Of a DNA stretch of 64,000 nucleotides, positions 11,064 through 22,527 are shown piece by piece; the stretch's first letter is position 1, and every line of letters starts with the position of its first letter. The DNA lies in the NCBI GenBank assembly GCA_030248215.1, contig JASANG010003826.1:25436-89435 (forward strand). Reading direction: 5' to 3'. The stretch is from Enoplolaimus lenunculus. Its lineage: Eukaryota; Nematoda; Enoplea; Enoplida; Thoracostomopsidae. A program made the position numbers and the translations under genes. The notes beneath the pieces are model-generated. The model made no database searches and was not told where the DNA came from. It was given only the letters and a program-made list of their open reading frames with translations.

Positions 11064-11460
11064 ATGCGGGATTTACGTTAACACCGGAGCAGGCCTGTCA
11101 CGGTTTGCCGTAAACTGATTCGACTTCAACGCTAAAATTCGGGCTCTCATATCTGGTTAACAGGCAAAACTCCGACATCATGTGACATTAGGTTACAAAT
11201 TATCCCTCTTAAATGTTAAATGTGCACTAGAGTTGGTATGTAACGTGGTACTATTTGACATTTATACATATGACATTGCAAAATTACAACGAATATTATA
11301 TGATATTCAGCGGACAGTGTACACTTCCGATGCTATTAATTAAATGGAAAGTCGGACGGCAGCGGCGAAGTGGTGCTTTAAACTACCGAATTGACACCTG
11401 CAAATTCGTTTCCGAGACAAAGTCGCTTAGAACCACAGCTTCATAATTCCAAAATTCAAA
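11064..11460 (-). mobile_element. CATATG-palindrome TIR element, copy 2
   Basis: The left end ATGCGGGATTTACGTTA matches the right end of the 2564-3217 element in reverse. The order then continues through GTTTGCCGTAAACTGATTCGAC and GCTAAAATTCGGGCTCTCAT to the block CGCTTAGAACCACAGCTTCA at about 11428. Only one or two of the interior palindromes remain. The far end is lost. Confidence 0.65.
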
Positions 11461-12600
11461 TTTATTTAAGTCCATCTGTTGCAGTCCCCGTAATCAGGAC
11501 TCACCTAAAAATAACTATTGAAGCCAGCAAATCTTGCTTCGTTATCTCTCACGTTTTTAGCATCTGCAAATTTTGCCTACTAAAGCACGATACCCAGTAT
11601 TTGCTGCTATGCTACCAGTCAATCATATAAATAAATCGATCTTAAACTCGTCAGATTATGTTTACATACGTTTGAAAATATAGGCGCTGTCTTTAAAAAC
11701 AAAAAGCAGTCGGAATCAAGTATTAACATTAATTCTAATAATTTTAAAAGCAAAAAAACTCAAAACCAAAGCTATTAAACATAAACAAATGTTCAATTGT
11801 GTATTAATATAATTAATTTTTTCAAACCACAACTTAATAGGCGGACTAAAGAGGGGAAAATGTCGTATGCCGTATATTTATGAACAGATGGCGAAAACGC
11901 AGTTTTGATCGGATTTAATAAGTAATCATTCTCTGTATTCTATGAATCAGAAAAATTTTTTCCAATCAGATTATACTCCCTTGAATTGAAGTTTTGAATT
12001 CTTACTAGTTTTAAAATATAAATTATACAAATTAAAGTAACTACAAGCCGTAGGTTTAAAAAGGCGTCAGCGAATTTAACCAAAATGGGACATAAAGTTA
12101 TTGTTGTTTATTGATTGAACTGAATTTAAATAAGAAAGATTGTACATGAAGACATTTAATATTTTTGATTAATTTGTTACGAAATATTCTGGTTCACATA
12201 AGATTTGTTCATGAAAAAATTTACCTAATTAGATTTAAACAGTACAGAACAATGTAGGAACGGTTTCTAACTGCTGTATTTAGCATTGAGCACCAGTTTA
12301 ACTGGTAATCAATAGGTCTTTTCAAACAAACCAGCTGTGGTACTTGAATGAACGGAAAATGTTTATATCGATTTAAGTGAGCTTATTAAAAGCTGAAATG
12401 TGTTAAACTTCTAATTTCATTGTGTACTGGTTGATAAGCATGCCGGGATCACGTTATAACTTCAGACACCACGGGATATGTCATATTGTCATGAACACAT
12501 TTTGGTCTGTATAACTGTTCTTGCGAATTGATATTACAGTGACTCGTAGGTTTTGATCTGCGAAAACAAGTATGCATTGTCAGTCGAAACCGTGGGTTTT
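11461..12600. other. Unassigned AT-rich DNA
   Basis: No supported gene. A weak match to the ATGCGGGG-type end (CCGGGATCACGTTATAAC) occurs near 12443. Confidence 0.35.
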
Positions 12601-12624
12601 GGTCGCTATTGCTATCTTTGTTTT

Positions 12625-12701
12625 ATTATTGTCATTATTATTATTATTATTATCATTATCACTATTATTATTATTATTATTATTATATATTATTATTATT
12701 G
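12625..12701. repeat. (TTA)n microsatellite
   Basis: A TTA/TCA trinucleotide tract immediately precedes the MITE that starts at 12702. Confidence 0.85.
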
Positions 12702-13142
12702 CTGTATTGACCCGAAGAGGGGGAACTGATATTTATTTGGCCTCTCCAGAGGTTACCCCCCCTTGTTATTCGGTTACGGACTGTTATTAGTTTTTAACCC
12801 AGGCTCCGTCGCCCTTCGTTACTGATATATCAGGTACTGAAATTATCCGTTGAATTAAACATTTATTTGTTTTGTGTAATAGCTTGAGCGATAATGCAGG
12901 GTTATACTTAGGAATGTACTTTCAAAATTTAAGTACGCTTTAAAGTTTCGAACTCAAATTATTTGGTCTTGAAGTCATTTATGCGCAACAATTAGGGTTA
13001 ATTGACATTTGTGGACTCTAATCAGGGTTTAGGGATTCTATCCGCTTACGGACTCTTATTAGGGATACGGACTACTCCTATTGATTCAGACCCAAAATGG
13101 GGACCCCCTCTTATTACCCCCCTCTTATTCGGGTCAATACAG
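12702..13142 (+). mobile_element. MITE with TIR CTGTAGTGACCCGAATAAG, copy 2
   Basis: 441 bp, the same length as the copy at 1598. Ends are CTGTATTGACCCG and CGGGTCAATACAG, a perfect 13-bp inverted match. The interior shares TATTTATTTGGCCTCTCCAG and GAGCGATAATGCA blocks with the other copies. Non-coding. Confidence 0.8.
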
Positions 13143-13321
13143 TATTAAACTCATGGTTTTGGTTGGTTTCTATCAGTGTTAGTGACACCAATCCCGGACG
13201 CCGCTGTTCTCGGTGCCTTTGACCAAATCATCCCGTACCGAATGCATAACAATCGTTCGTATCCAAAACTGACAATACATAGGCCAAGCCGGTATCTAAT
13301 ATTTAAATGCCACCAAGAATA

Positions 13322-13990
13322 CTGTAGTGACCCAAACTAAAAAGAAGAGACAATCTCTAAACAGTATCTCCTGCTGTTCGGTTCCGGACTGTTATTTATT
13401 TTTCAAACAAGCTCCAGTTGTTTGGACGACGCACACACTGTAAATTCCTATGAGTTAATTAATCAACTCAGACTGAAAGTTGGTTATTTCTGAGTTAATA
13501 ACAGTACACTTTAACTCTTCCTGAGTTGACTTGATTTCACTGTGAGTTGAGTGGACTCCGGGTGAGTTGCTTAACTAAAATCAGAAAGAGTCGAATCAAC
13601 TCAGAATTGTGAGTTCTGATAGTCCTAACTCAGACAGAGTGATTCAACTCATTCTGAGTTAAAATCAACTCACTGGAATTTACAGTGCATTTAAATTTAT
13701 GTCAGCCATTTTAGATATTTTAAATTCAGTGCTTTTGTAATATACTTTTAAAACTTGAGCATGCTACCATGAATATTGGAAACATTATAATATGAGTATT
13801 GAATAAAATTCTGTTCTAAACTAATAACGTGGTGCAAGGAGCATTTACGCAATCAATTTAGGGTAATTGATCGTTATGGATTGTACTTTGATTTTTGGAG
13901 TCTATTTACGGATAGTAATAAGGGAAATATACTCCTAACCAGAACCCCAGACTCATATTACCACCTCACCTTTTACTCGGGTCACTACAG
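13322..13990 (+). mobile_element. MITE of the same family, interrupted
   Basis: Ends are CTGTAGTGACCC and GGGTCACTACAG, a perfect inverted match. The 669-bp span contains the CACTG element at 13436-13687. Without it the length returns to about 415 bp, close to the family norm. Confidence 0.75.
13436..13687. mobile_element. Hairpin MITE with CACTGTAAATTCC ends
   Basis: Ends CACTGTAAATTCC and GGAATTTACAGTG are perfect inverted repeats flanked by a 2-bp CA duplication. The interior is full of GAGTTAA/TTAACTC pairs, so the whole unit can fold back. CACTG ends with a 2-bp duplication would fit the CACTA/EnSpm group. That superfamily call is inferred. Confidence 0.75.
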
Positions 13991-14442
13991 CATATACAGT
14001 ACATTGGGAACACTGAATTTTCAGTTACGCCGAAGTAAACCATTATATATTACGGTAGTATCAAGATATTTAGTTGCCCGACCACTCGCTACCCGAGTCG
14101 AAGTTTCATCGACTCGACAATTGTCGCCCATCATTATGCTTAAGCTTAGGCTTATGATCACGCGAAAGACTATACTTAAATTAATCCATAGGCTTTAGTA
14201 GTCGGGCAACGAATTGTCGTAGATTTATATTTTACAGTTGCTGTATGTGGATATACAAATGAAAATAAAGCGAGCAACCATCCAAAGAGAGTTTAGAACA
14301 ACATAGCAAGAGTTTTTGACGAGTGGCTCAAATTTCGACTAGCCCATTGGTCGTTTGCGCGATACGTCAGATAGCCAATCAACAACTGCGATTTAATAAT
14401 ATATTTTGCATATCATAAAGTAGTGTAATGTTAATATAGATT

Positions 14443-17400
14443 TTATTTCAAATTACGCATTGCTAATGATTGCAAACACGCGTTTGGTGGGACGCTGATA
14501 AAATAAACAATAAATTCATGCTTTGACAACTGTTCAGAACTGGACCGTTTCGCTTGGTTTGGTTGCAAGCAGCAGTCTATAAACGATTTAAACTTCAAAG
14601 ACAGCGGTAGTTCACAGTTTTCTGAGTTGAATCTTGGTAAATCTGCAAATAGCATAGCGTTATCTAATGAATGTAGTTGGTCCTGCAAACCCGAGAAGTC
14701 CGTCTACTCAGCATCAGCCTAAACCTGAGCCTAGTCCGTAACCTAAGTTTAAGCTTTTCAGTCTCTAAGTCTCCCCTGTCGTCCTTAGCCAGTATAGTAA
14801 ATCAACGAAACAACTTCTTCGTTACAGTTTATTGAAAAGAGCTTCCTGTAACATTTTAGCTTTCAAACCCAATTGCAACAAACTTACTTTATCCTCCAAA
14901 CCGAAACAATATAGACGTTGCCTATTGAATTTTAAAACAATTTGACTAAATTCATATTTTGAAATAAAGAATGTGACAGTAATTGCTGTAGTGACCCGAA
15001 TAAGCGTTGATGCGACTGATATTTGGTCCGTTTCTTCAGAGAGTACCCTTCTTTCGCTAATCGAACTTGGGCTAACATTTATTTTCCAATCCAGCTTCAT
15101 TGATTTGGACCACACACCTTTAACTATGCCAGCCATTTTACAGACTCTAGTTAAGGAAATAGACTCCTGTTGAATCAGACCCTATAAAGGGTTCGGACTT
15201 TTGTTATTACCCCCTTGTTTGGGTCAGTACAGTAATGTTTGAACACAACATGTTACGTACTTCCTTCGGCAATTATACCAAGCGCTTCCGTCGGCTCGTA
15301 CTCAAACAACGGAGGCAATCCTTGCATCATTTCGATTGCCATGATCCCTAGAGCCCAGCAGTCCACTTTTGGACCTGACCTGAAACCCAACAATGACAAT
15401 TACTCTCGCTATAAAACAGCTGCTCTAAATTCAACAATATTTACCAGCTAACTGTAGCGTAAATGTCGTGCCCCAAACAGCTATTTGCCTCAGTTGGCAA
15501 TTGGGACGTCCTAAACGACAACTGCTTTTCTGGGCAGCCCAAATAGCTGCTAGAATGCAAACTGATTCTGATTTTAATTGGAGGATTATACACACTTAAA
15601 CAGCTGCTAGACTGAAGCGAACCCCAATACAAATCGTTTTATCTTTAGCGATAAAAGAGCGGGAAGTCCAGTCACATTTCTCATTTAATCTCAATACAAC
15701 GTAAATTAAGCGCTTAGCGCTGAAAAAGTTGCCAAAATGCAGGTACTGCAGGTGTTTCCCCTGCTATTTAATTTCATTGCACTTTCAGCCACTATCACGT
15801 CGTACAGATGTCACCGCACCCAGCGCCTCGAAATCTTAGTAGAACTTAGATTTTGATGGCTGGAATCACATTTCTGTGAGGATGTGTGAGCTCTCAACCT
15901 GCACAGAAATACTCTCCTGAAAAGGGCAACCCTGGAAGTTTCGGTGTTCCGGAGAGTCACTGCGCATGCATCTGCGCAGGTTTGAAATTTGCTGTAACTC
16001 GAAAAGTTGTGTAGAATTTGCAGATCGCTGCGGTGCGGGCAGAGAGTGCTTTCGCTACCTAGAAAACTTGAAAATGGTCTTGAATAGTCTGTATTTTAGT
16101 GGGTCGCAGCTAAAAACTATATTTTAATGTCTAAAACGATTGTTGCAGATTGTGGCAATTTTATGAAATGTTTATTTTGATCTGAATTTGGCTCATTCAA
16201 ATATATACGGTGTAAAACTTGGTACGAGGTGTTAATAAATGGTGCTGATTTCGATGAAACAAATCTGAAAACACTTAATTTCGTCTGTTGTTTTCTACGT
16301 CCCTGAAAACCAATTGTAAAGTTCAAAAGCCATAGAAATTTCTAGAAGCTAGCTACCTTTTGAGTTTAATTTCATATTGTTTTGGCTTCGTACGCGCTTA
16401 ATAACGATATCGTCAGTTTAATATAGATGTTGCGGAGAATTATTACTGTGTGTTAACGTGTGTTAATCATATGGCGTTTGAATAATTTTTCTAGTTTTAG
16501 AATTTTACTGGTTTTTGGCAATAGTCTGTTGATAAAAAGGGAAAAGGGAGGAAATCTGAGACCGGTTATGCAAAGCAGTTTGGTGTTTAGCCTAACACCA
16601 CCGCTACTGTTTTAGAGAATCATTATTAGTGTTATCGTTTGAGTTTTTGTAGGTTGCAGCAGTCTCGCTGGGTGTTTAGTTTTGCACTAATTTCTGGGAA
16701 GTGTTATAGTTTATCGTTGTATAAAATATGGTTCGAAGTTTTCGTCTTTGCTTGATATGCAGAATTTTCTACGTGCGGAGTGCTCCGTGCGGAATCAGTC
16801 CAGCAGGTCCTGGGTGACCTGGCTGGACTTGTGTAATTGGTCAGCAGTGATGTCCCCGTTCTGGACGGGATTGACATAAAAAAATTAAGTGCATGAAATA
16901 CCGGAGTTATTGATAAGCCTGTTTTATGTCATAATTTGCAGCTATTTACTGGCGCTATACAAATGCGTAACGGCTCTCCAGACTACGTTGGAGATTGACG
17001 CCGGCCTATAATTTCTATTTATTTTTAGCTGAGGTCTGAAAAATAAAAAAGCTTAAAGTGTTAGTTACATTAGTTCACGAATATGACGAGTGATACGCTT
17101 CGCAGGCTTTCTTCACCAGTCAACCCGGAGGATGACGAGTTTTATCCGTCTACCATTTGTGCTCGGTGGGCGGTAGCTCACCTAACAAAGGAGTGTCATG
17201 GTAGGGTCTAAGCCTACTCAACCACATAGTATTTATTCCACGCACATGATTTCTGGCCGTTAGTTTAGTGCTGTCCCGGGACTTCCGTTTCTTTTCTCAC
17301 GTTGTACATATCACGCCTGAGGTAACCTGTATTTTTCGTACGTCTCAGTGCACATCCCAATCGCTCACGGGCATTATGTTTACGTTGAATCAATTTCCCT

Positions 17401-20400
17401 GACTCGCGCTCCAGCTGATTTTACGTATGCAAATCAACTATTTCATTAACACAATATAACACATTGTTTACTGATGTTTTATATTATGAATTATAGTGTC
17501 GTAGTAATTGAACCCAACCATTGTCGTTCTATATACAATTCGTAAATCAGGCAGATTTTGTTACGACTCTCTTTTTTGTAATTTTTGTATTTATAGACTT
17601 TGTTTGAAGGTCAATATGAAAACTGCAGCCATATACGTAGATGATATTCCCTACACTGAAGTTTTGTCGGTTCCTACGTATTAAAATGTCCATTTCAATC
17701 TCCAGTAATCCTAATTTCCCAAAATCCTAGGGTAAGTTAGTGGCCAAAACCAATTTGTAGGACAGCATCTTAATAGATTGTGTGTTAGGATAAGGTTTAT
17801 GCTTTAGGCGTTTAGAATTAGGCTTAGGCATTGGTTTAGGATTATTAAACGCAGGCGTAAACTAAGGAATCCTATGTGTATTAAGAGGTAGCGGGAAAAC
17901 ATAAGTTACCGGGTATGTTCTACAAAGACTTTGCGTGTAGTGTACTGCAAAATTTTGTAACGCGCAAAGAAGCGACGTTTTAATAAACTGATAAAGTCAT
18001 TTACATCCGCTGAAACTTCAGTCTTTTTTAAACTTGACATTGTAAAATTCGAACTGCCGTTTAGGTTAGGTACATTTTTAAGCTTCAATGTTTGGTAACG
18101 CAATTATATCAACTTTGTTATTATACATAAGATTGGCGCGCACGAAAACACCAAATTTTAAACAAAAAACCAACTTACCGCTTTCCTCTGGCCGCTTCAG
18201 GTGCCATCCAGTATGGAGATCCAATTACACTGTTGTCCTTCGAACAAAAATTACTACTTCTACCAGTTTGTGTGTTTGAGCAATATTCCATAGCACAACC
18301 GAAATCGCACAATTTTATAATTCCTAATTTGTCTGAAATTAAAAATCCACAACCCTTGAAGCAGTTGGTAATGTTGCCAATTTTGTTCTGTTCATGCGTT
18401 GTAAAAATTAAAACAAACGACAAATAAGCTTAAGCTTTAGACTAATTTTTTACTTCGGTATAGCTGTAGGCTGATCTTACGTTTTAGAAATATGCTCATA
18501 CTAGTGATACTGCACCGTTCTATGCACTGGCCGCTAGTTCTAAACGATGTAAACCCTATGTATTGAACTTGTAATTTTTCGTAATACTGACGTGTGAGTT
18601 CTGGTAAGCTATTTTTCATTACTTTCTTTGTCTTCAATATTCTATTAATTTTTGTTTTAAATGCTCTGTAATTGTACAGAAATTTGGGGTCCTGTCTGCT
18701 CTCGTCCACAGCTTTAAGCCGAAGCCTATATAAGCCTAGTGCTAATGCAAACTCGAAAATTATTTCAATTTGAAAGTTTTGAAAATTGTGTTTAAAGTGT
18801 ACATGAGTCCTAGTTTTGTGCGATGTAACTGATACAACTAATTTATAAAACGTGTCAAATAGACGTATATAACTGAACAAATATATCTTAATGTTTGAAA
18901 GTTGACTTTATTTTGAACAAAATTTAAAATGCAGTGAACTACTGTATAGTCTTCAAAGTTTGGGCCCAATATTAATTATACATGCCTACCTACAAAGGGC
19001 TATATCTAAGCCAATCCTAAAGCTTAAATCCGAACCTAAACATAAACCTAATCCTAAGCATGAAGCTTATCTTCCAGTTTTTAAAGGTCCCTCTGTCTTC
19101 CAGCGGGAAGGTTTACTATTTTGGTCCTGGGCCAAAGTTATACATATAATCAATGACACGGATTAGAGTTTAAATTAACGTTAGGCTTAGGCATTTAAAA
19201 CATGGAATTATATCTTGAATACCTAATAACACGTTATCTGGTTTAATATCTCGATGTACTATTTTGTTGTTGTGAATATAACACAGGCCAGCTAGAATCT
19301 GTTGACACACTACGCTGATTTGACATTCGCTAAACTTGTACTTCGGTATAACGTCAGCTAAACAAGCTCCTGGAAATAACGAATACCATTTTTAACTTTA
19401 ACATTATATATCAACGGCTGGGTTTCTGAAATCTTACTTAAGTATTTACTTAAGCTATGCTTAAGTAATTAGGTACGTAACTCAATGACTTACGTAAATA
19501 CTTAACCCTTTCTCAAATGATTATTTTCTATTTCCCCTGAGACCTACTTTTATGCTAGGAATCGAACTCCAGTGACTGGAATGGGAGGCGTATACCATCA
19601 CCACTCAGCTATAGGAGCTTGACGCTCGAGCCCAAAGGGCTCTCACGTCTTGTGGTGATTTAGTACTATGTATTCGTGTTGCAATTGTTAAACACGGTGC
19701 TATTTATATTATTTAACGTATATACACTGCGCTGAGTTGCCTATAGCCAACTCAATGTGAGAAGGGGTTAACTTTTCGAACGAAAAAGGTAAACGCCAAA
19801 TGTGAGCAATTGTCATTACAAAAAAGTAACAGTTTTGCTTTTTATAATGGAGGCACCACGAGTTTACAATTTCAGCTAAACCAGTGTTAGCATACCTGAA
19901 CGGTTAATTTGTAATCTATCAATTTTCGTCAGCGACTTACGTATTTACTTAATAACTTAAGTCCGCTTTTAAAACAACAAATTGACTAAGTAATTACATA
20001 GCACGTATTTAAGTATATACTTAAGTAAGGTTTCAGAAACCCAGCCAATATCTCAGTATAACCAAGAGTTGATAGTGATTCTTTGAACAAGGAGTGTAAT
20101 TTCCTAATAGTATACGAGGTATATATAACGTGCCACCGAACGTTGCGCTTGGCGAACACCGAAACAATGAGATGGGGTTACTAGACAACAACACAGCTAA
20201 AAATGAAAACACGACAAAATCTCAAATCAAGATTGAAATCGGTTTCAGGGTACAACATAAAAAACCCCCTTCGAAAATGTTATAGAAGGTATTTTCGTTC
20301 CCTTCCTAATCTTGGCTACGCCAATGATCTGTTATATATATTTTTCAGAAACAACATATAGTTCAAACTATAAAAGAGTAGGTCTAGATTCTAGATGACA

Positions 20401-20765
20401 TTTTTTGCTTATGCTTAGGCTTAGGCTTAGGCTTAGGAATACGCTTAATCTTTTGTTGCGCCCTTTGGTCCAGAAATGCATAGCGCAACCCATACCGTTT
20501 ACGTATTCTGTTATCAACCATATATCGCTACCAACTATATACGCATCGCAGAATGCAACAATATTTGAATGTTGAAGTTTTTTCAATATACTAATTTCTT
20601 TCGCTGCAAGTTGCATTCGTCTAACTGAACGTTGACTTTCACTGCGTCGACGAGTTATACTGCATGATGGAATAACTTTAATTGCAACTTGTTGCAGCCG
20701 CTTCTTCCGATGCACGCGATCCGTATTGATGTAGCCTACATATACTTGGCTTGAGCAGCATGTAG
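14443..20765 (-). CDS. PAK/STE20-like protein kinase (catalytic domain exons; 5' part missing)
   Basis: Ser/Thr kinase of the p21-activated kinase type, expected to relay Rac/Cdc42 signals to the cytoskeleton. The five exons are 20496-20765, 19223-19369, 18179-18332, 15261-15379 and 14443-14642 (890 nt, 296 codons in phase including the stop). Exon 1 carries the end of the glycine-rich loop (SSQVYVG) and the ATP lysine (VAIK). Exon 2 carries [11 protein letters not shown], exon 3 DFG and GSPYWMAPE, and exon 4 [17 protein letters not shown], a close PAK match. Exon 5 gives the C-lobe, ending in MRNLK and a stop. The HRD, DFG, VAIK and APE residues are all present, so it looks catalytically able. 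The activation loop is about ten residues longer than in PAK1 and has Ser where PAK1 has Thr423. The GTPase-binding (CRIB) part and the start were not found upstream. Introns are packed with MITEs and TTAGGC tracts. Confidence 0.88.
14986..15232 (+). mobile_element. MITE (CTGTAGTGACCC family), internally shortened, in kinase intron
   Basis: Left end CTGTAGTGACCCGAATAAG, right end GGGTCAGTACAG, 247 bp. Its right end lies only 28 bp from the 5' splice site side of the kinase exon at 15261-15379. Confidence 0.75.
15380..17080. other. Kinase intron, mostly unassigned
   Basis: No exon found between the kinase exons at 15379 and 18179. Near 16798-16830 is a near-perfect hairpin formed by GTCCAGCAGGTC and GACCTGGCTGGAC. 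I can name no other element. Confidence 0.4.
17083..17211 (+). CDS. Possible small ORF or first exon, unrecognised
   Basis: A 42-codon frame begins [19 protein letters not shown] and has protein-like composition (acidic and basic residues, few low-complexity stretches). It lies in the kinase intron on the opposite strand. A GTAGCT donor-like site follows codon 31, so it could be a first coding exon. No downstream exon was found and I cannot assign a family. It may be chance. Confidence 0.2.
   Translation: MTSDTLRRLSSPVNPEDDEFYPSTICARWAVAHLTKECHGRV
17212..17784. other. Unassigned intronic DNA
   Basis: No feature seen within the kinase intron. Confidence 0.35.
17785..17870 (+). repeat. TTAGGC-type tract
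   Basis: Degenerate units (TTTAGGCG, TTAGGC, GGTTTAGG) within the kinase intron. Confidence 0.55.
18424..18550 (+). repeat. TTAGGC-family remnant
   Basis: Decayed relative of the 431-619 and 10345-10490 units. It keeps AAGCTTTAGACTAATTTTTT and, downstream, a TGCACCGTTCTATGCACTGGCCGC block also seen after the 10.4 kb copy in altered form. It lies 90 bp upstream (in gene direction) of the kinase DFG exon. Confidence 0.45.
19010..19195 (-). repeat. TTAGGC-type tracts in kinase intron
   Basis: CCTAA-rich units (CCTAAACATAAACCTAATCC) at about 19015-19070, then a short TTAGGCTTAGGC run at about 19180-19192, next to the kinase HRD exon. Confidence 0.55.
19413..20045. mobile_element. MITE with GGCTGGGTTTCTGAAA ends
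   Basis: Inverted ends of about 29 bp begin GGCTGGGTTTCTGAAA and finish TTTCAGAAACCCAGCC, followed inward by ACTTAAGTA-type palindromes. The unit is interrupted by the TTAA element at 19503-19771. Non-coding. Confidence 0.8.
19503..19771 (-). mobile_element. TTAA/TIR element with tRNA-Gly-like core, copy E
   Basis: TTAA lies at both ends (19503-19506 and 19768-19771), with inverted ends CCCTTTCTCAAAT and ATGTGAGAAGGGG. Read on the minus strand it has the hairpin GAGCCC-TTT-GGGCTC, the A box TAGCTGAGTGG, the CTCCCAT anticodon-loop equivalent and the B box GAGTTCGATTCC. It is inserted inside the GGCTGGG MITE, which gives relative ages. It shows clearly that TTAA is the target site. Confidence 0.85.
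20383..20455 (+). repeat. TTAGGC array next to kinase exon
   Basis: AAGAGTAGGTCTAGATT leads into four TTAGGC units and GGAATACGCTTAATC, as in the 431-619 element. It lies about 40 bp from the exon carrying VAIK, inside the intron. Confidence 0.7.
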
Positions 20766-21680
20766 CTGAAATCTAGATTAAAAGTTATGTCAAAATAATT
20801 TACAATACATGGATTTGTAATATTACAGTTCATATTATATCATATGTGCAGCACCTATGTCCAGTTAGCAATAGGTTTTCAAACAAGCAAAGTGCGGCAG
20901 CTACTAATTTGCATATTTGGCGTGCACTTTGGTTCAATTATCAATGCTAATAATTTGGCAAATTTTTAGAGTTCGCCACGGGTTGGTTTAAAATTTTTTA
21001 AGAAATATCGCCGAAATGTAGATGGTACTACAGCTGAAAATATGGAAAAACAATAAACTACAGGTATGTGGGTTTTTAGATCCGGTATAAAGTCGACACT
21101 ATTCCTTGGAATTTTGAGGGTGTCGGACAGTTTAGATCGTCTTTTAAAAACCTTTACCGACAGAGTCGGAGTTATATTTGCCACTCTAGCCGTTATAGAC
21201 AAAGTGCCCAAAACATGTTGTATAGTCTGCATAACCAGTATATAGTGTCCCAAGCCTGTAACAGGACATGGTTAGTTAGTGTTTTTACAAACATTATTTA
21301 AATTTTCACAGGGTGGCGGCTAGGTGGTTCAAAGCCTCCCCCTAAGTAAAAAACTTGGCCATGAAGAAGTTAGAATTTTCGCACGGCGCCGGCCTTCATA
21401 AACAGCGAACGTAGCCAAGATGTTATACTCGAAAGTAAGCCGCGTTGCAGTCATTAATGTTCTTTTCCGTGCCAAAGCAGTGGCTTTCTTGAAATAGTTG
21501 AATAACGCAGTCGAAGAGTTGAATTGATAATACACCCATCATTGCAACATCAAAAAATAAAGTTCGCGACACATAAGTGCTGCGATGCTGATGAGGCTGT
21601 GTAAAATTCATTTTTATAAACATGCGAAATTTGAGTAAAGACATATTTCCTTGTTTTTAAGAGTATTCGTTTTCATTACC
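20766..21680. other. Unassigned DNA upstream of the kinase exons
   Basis: The kinase start and CRIB-coding exons would be expected here or further upstream on the minus strand. I could not identify them. The open frames on the minus strand at 20966-21253 and 21423-21644 show no kinase-related motif. Confidence 0.4.
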
Positions 21681-21685
21681 TTAAA

Positions 21686-22060
21686 CCCTATTCACACTTG
21701 CACGTTTTTGCAGCAAGAATTCGCAGTACCATTTGCACGAAATACCTGCAGTTGCAAGAATTTGCAAGGAAAAGTCATTTTCATTCTGAAACTTAACATA
21801 AATTTATGTGAATACTTTGTTGAGGACTGTAAGCGCTCAGCAACACAGTTTTCCACCGGCCAATCAAAATGCGAGTGCAAGAAATTCAAGCGACCTACAA
21901 CTGCGTTCACACTGGCGCATTAAATGTAATAGTAGGAATTGCAGTGAACAATTTGCAGCTGCAAGAACATCAAAGCTGTATGTGATCAAACTTGCGCATG
22001 CAAGTTGCAGGCGCGAGTTTTTGCTGCAGACACTAGCACATTTGAAGAGCTTTAAATTCA
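21686..22060. repeat. TTGCAG-rich dispersed repeat
   Basis: The unit opens with TTCACACTTGCACGTTTTTG and has many TTGCAG/CTGCAA words, ending near GCGAGTTTTTGCTGCAGACA. Related sequence occurs at 36.85-37.07 kb and 38.78-38.87 kb, where CAAAAACTTGCACG recurs. Ends are not defined. Confidence 0.5.
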
Positions 22061-22304
22061 AAATCGCTGCGAAGACCGGAAATTTTTTGGACGTTTTTTT
22101 GGGTACTTATTATGTTGTAGCAATGGTGTACCGAGAAATTTGAATTGGTCCGTCCGCGCCTACAACACATTAGCTCTAACAGGTCTTTAGCGTCTCGAAT
22201 TAGCTCGGCGACTAATTCCCGACTTCTCTTTAAGGCCCTCTAATTTTTTGCGGGCTGAGTAACTGACGTGGCTAAATGGATCACCTTCTAAGCAAAAGAA
22301 TCTA

Positions 22305-22362
22305 AACCTACTCTTTTATGGACCCGCCAGAAACCTGCACGCCCCTTAAAGTAACACGGGTC
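22305..22362 (-). repeat. Fragment of the 431-619 TIR element
   Basis: CTACTCTTTTATGGACCCGC, then CAGAAACCTGCACG and CCCCTTAAAGTAACA, equals the left part of the 431-619 unit in reverse complement. Confidence 0.6.
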
Positions 22363-22527
22363 CTGATTTACATTAGGCGCAGTATTATTCTAGCATCTCT
22401 CTCGTCATACCTCGGTGTGATCAATTATTACAACATTTTCACAAGTTGAAGTCTATAATACCAAGAGTGCATGATCACTTTTTATAACAAGAGTGTGCAA
22501 CTGGGTACATTCTGTGTATTAAAGAAT

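Noticed and set aside
16798-16830. Hairpin GTCCAGCAGGTC / GACCTGGCTGGAC as an ncRNA
   Set aside because: It is a single short stem without flanking signals or a second copy, too little to call a gene.
18437-18880. 147-codon minus-strand frame between kinase exons
   Set aside because: It overlaps a TTAGGC-family remnant, has no kinase motif, and the flanking exons join in phase without it.
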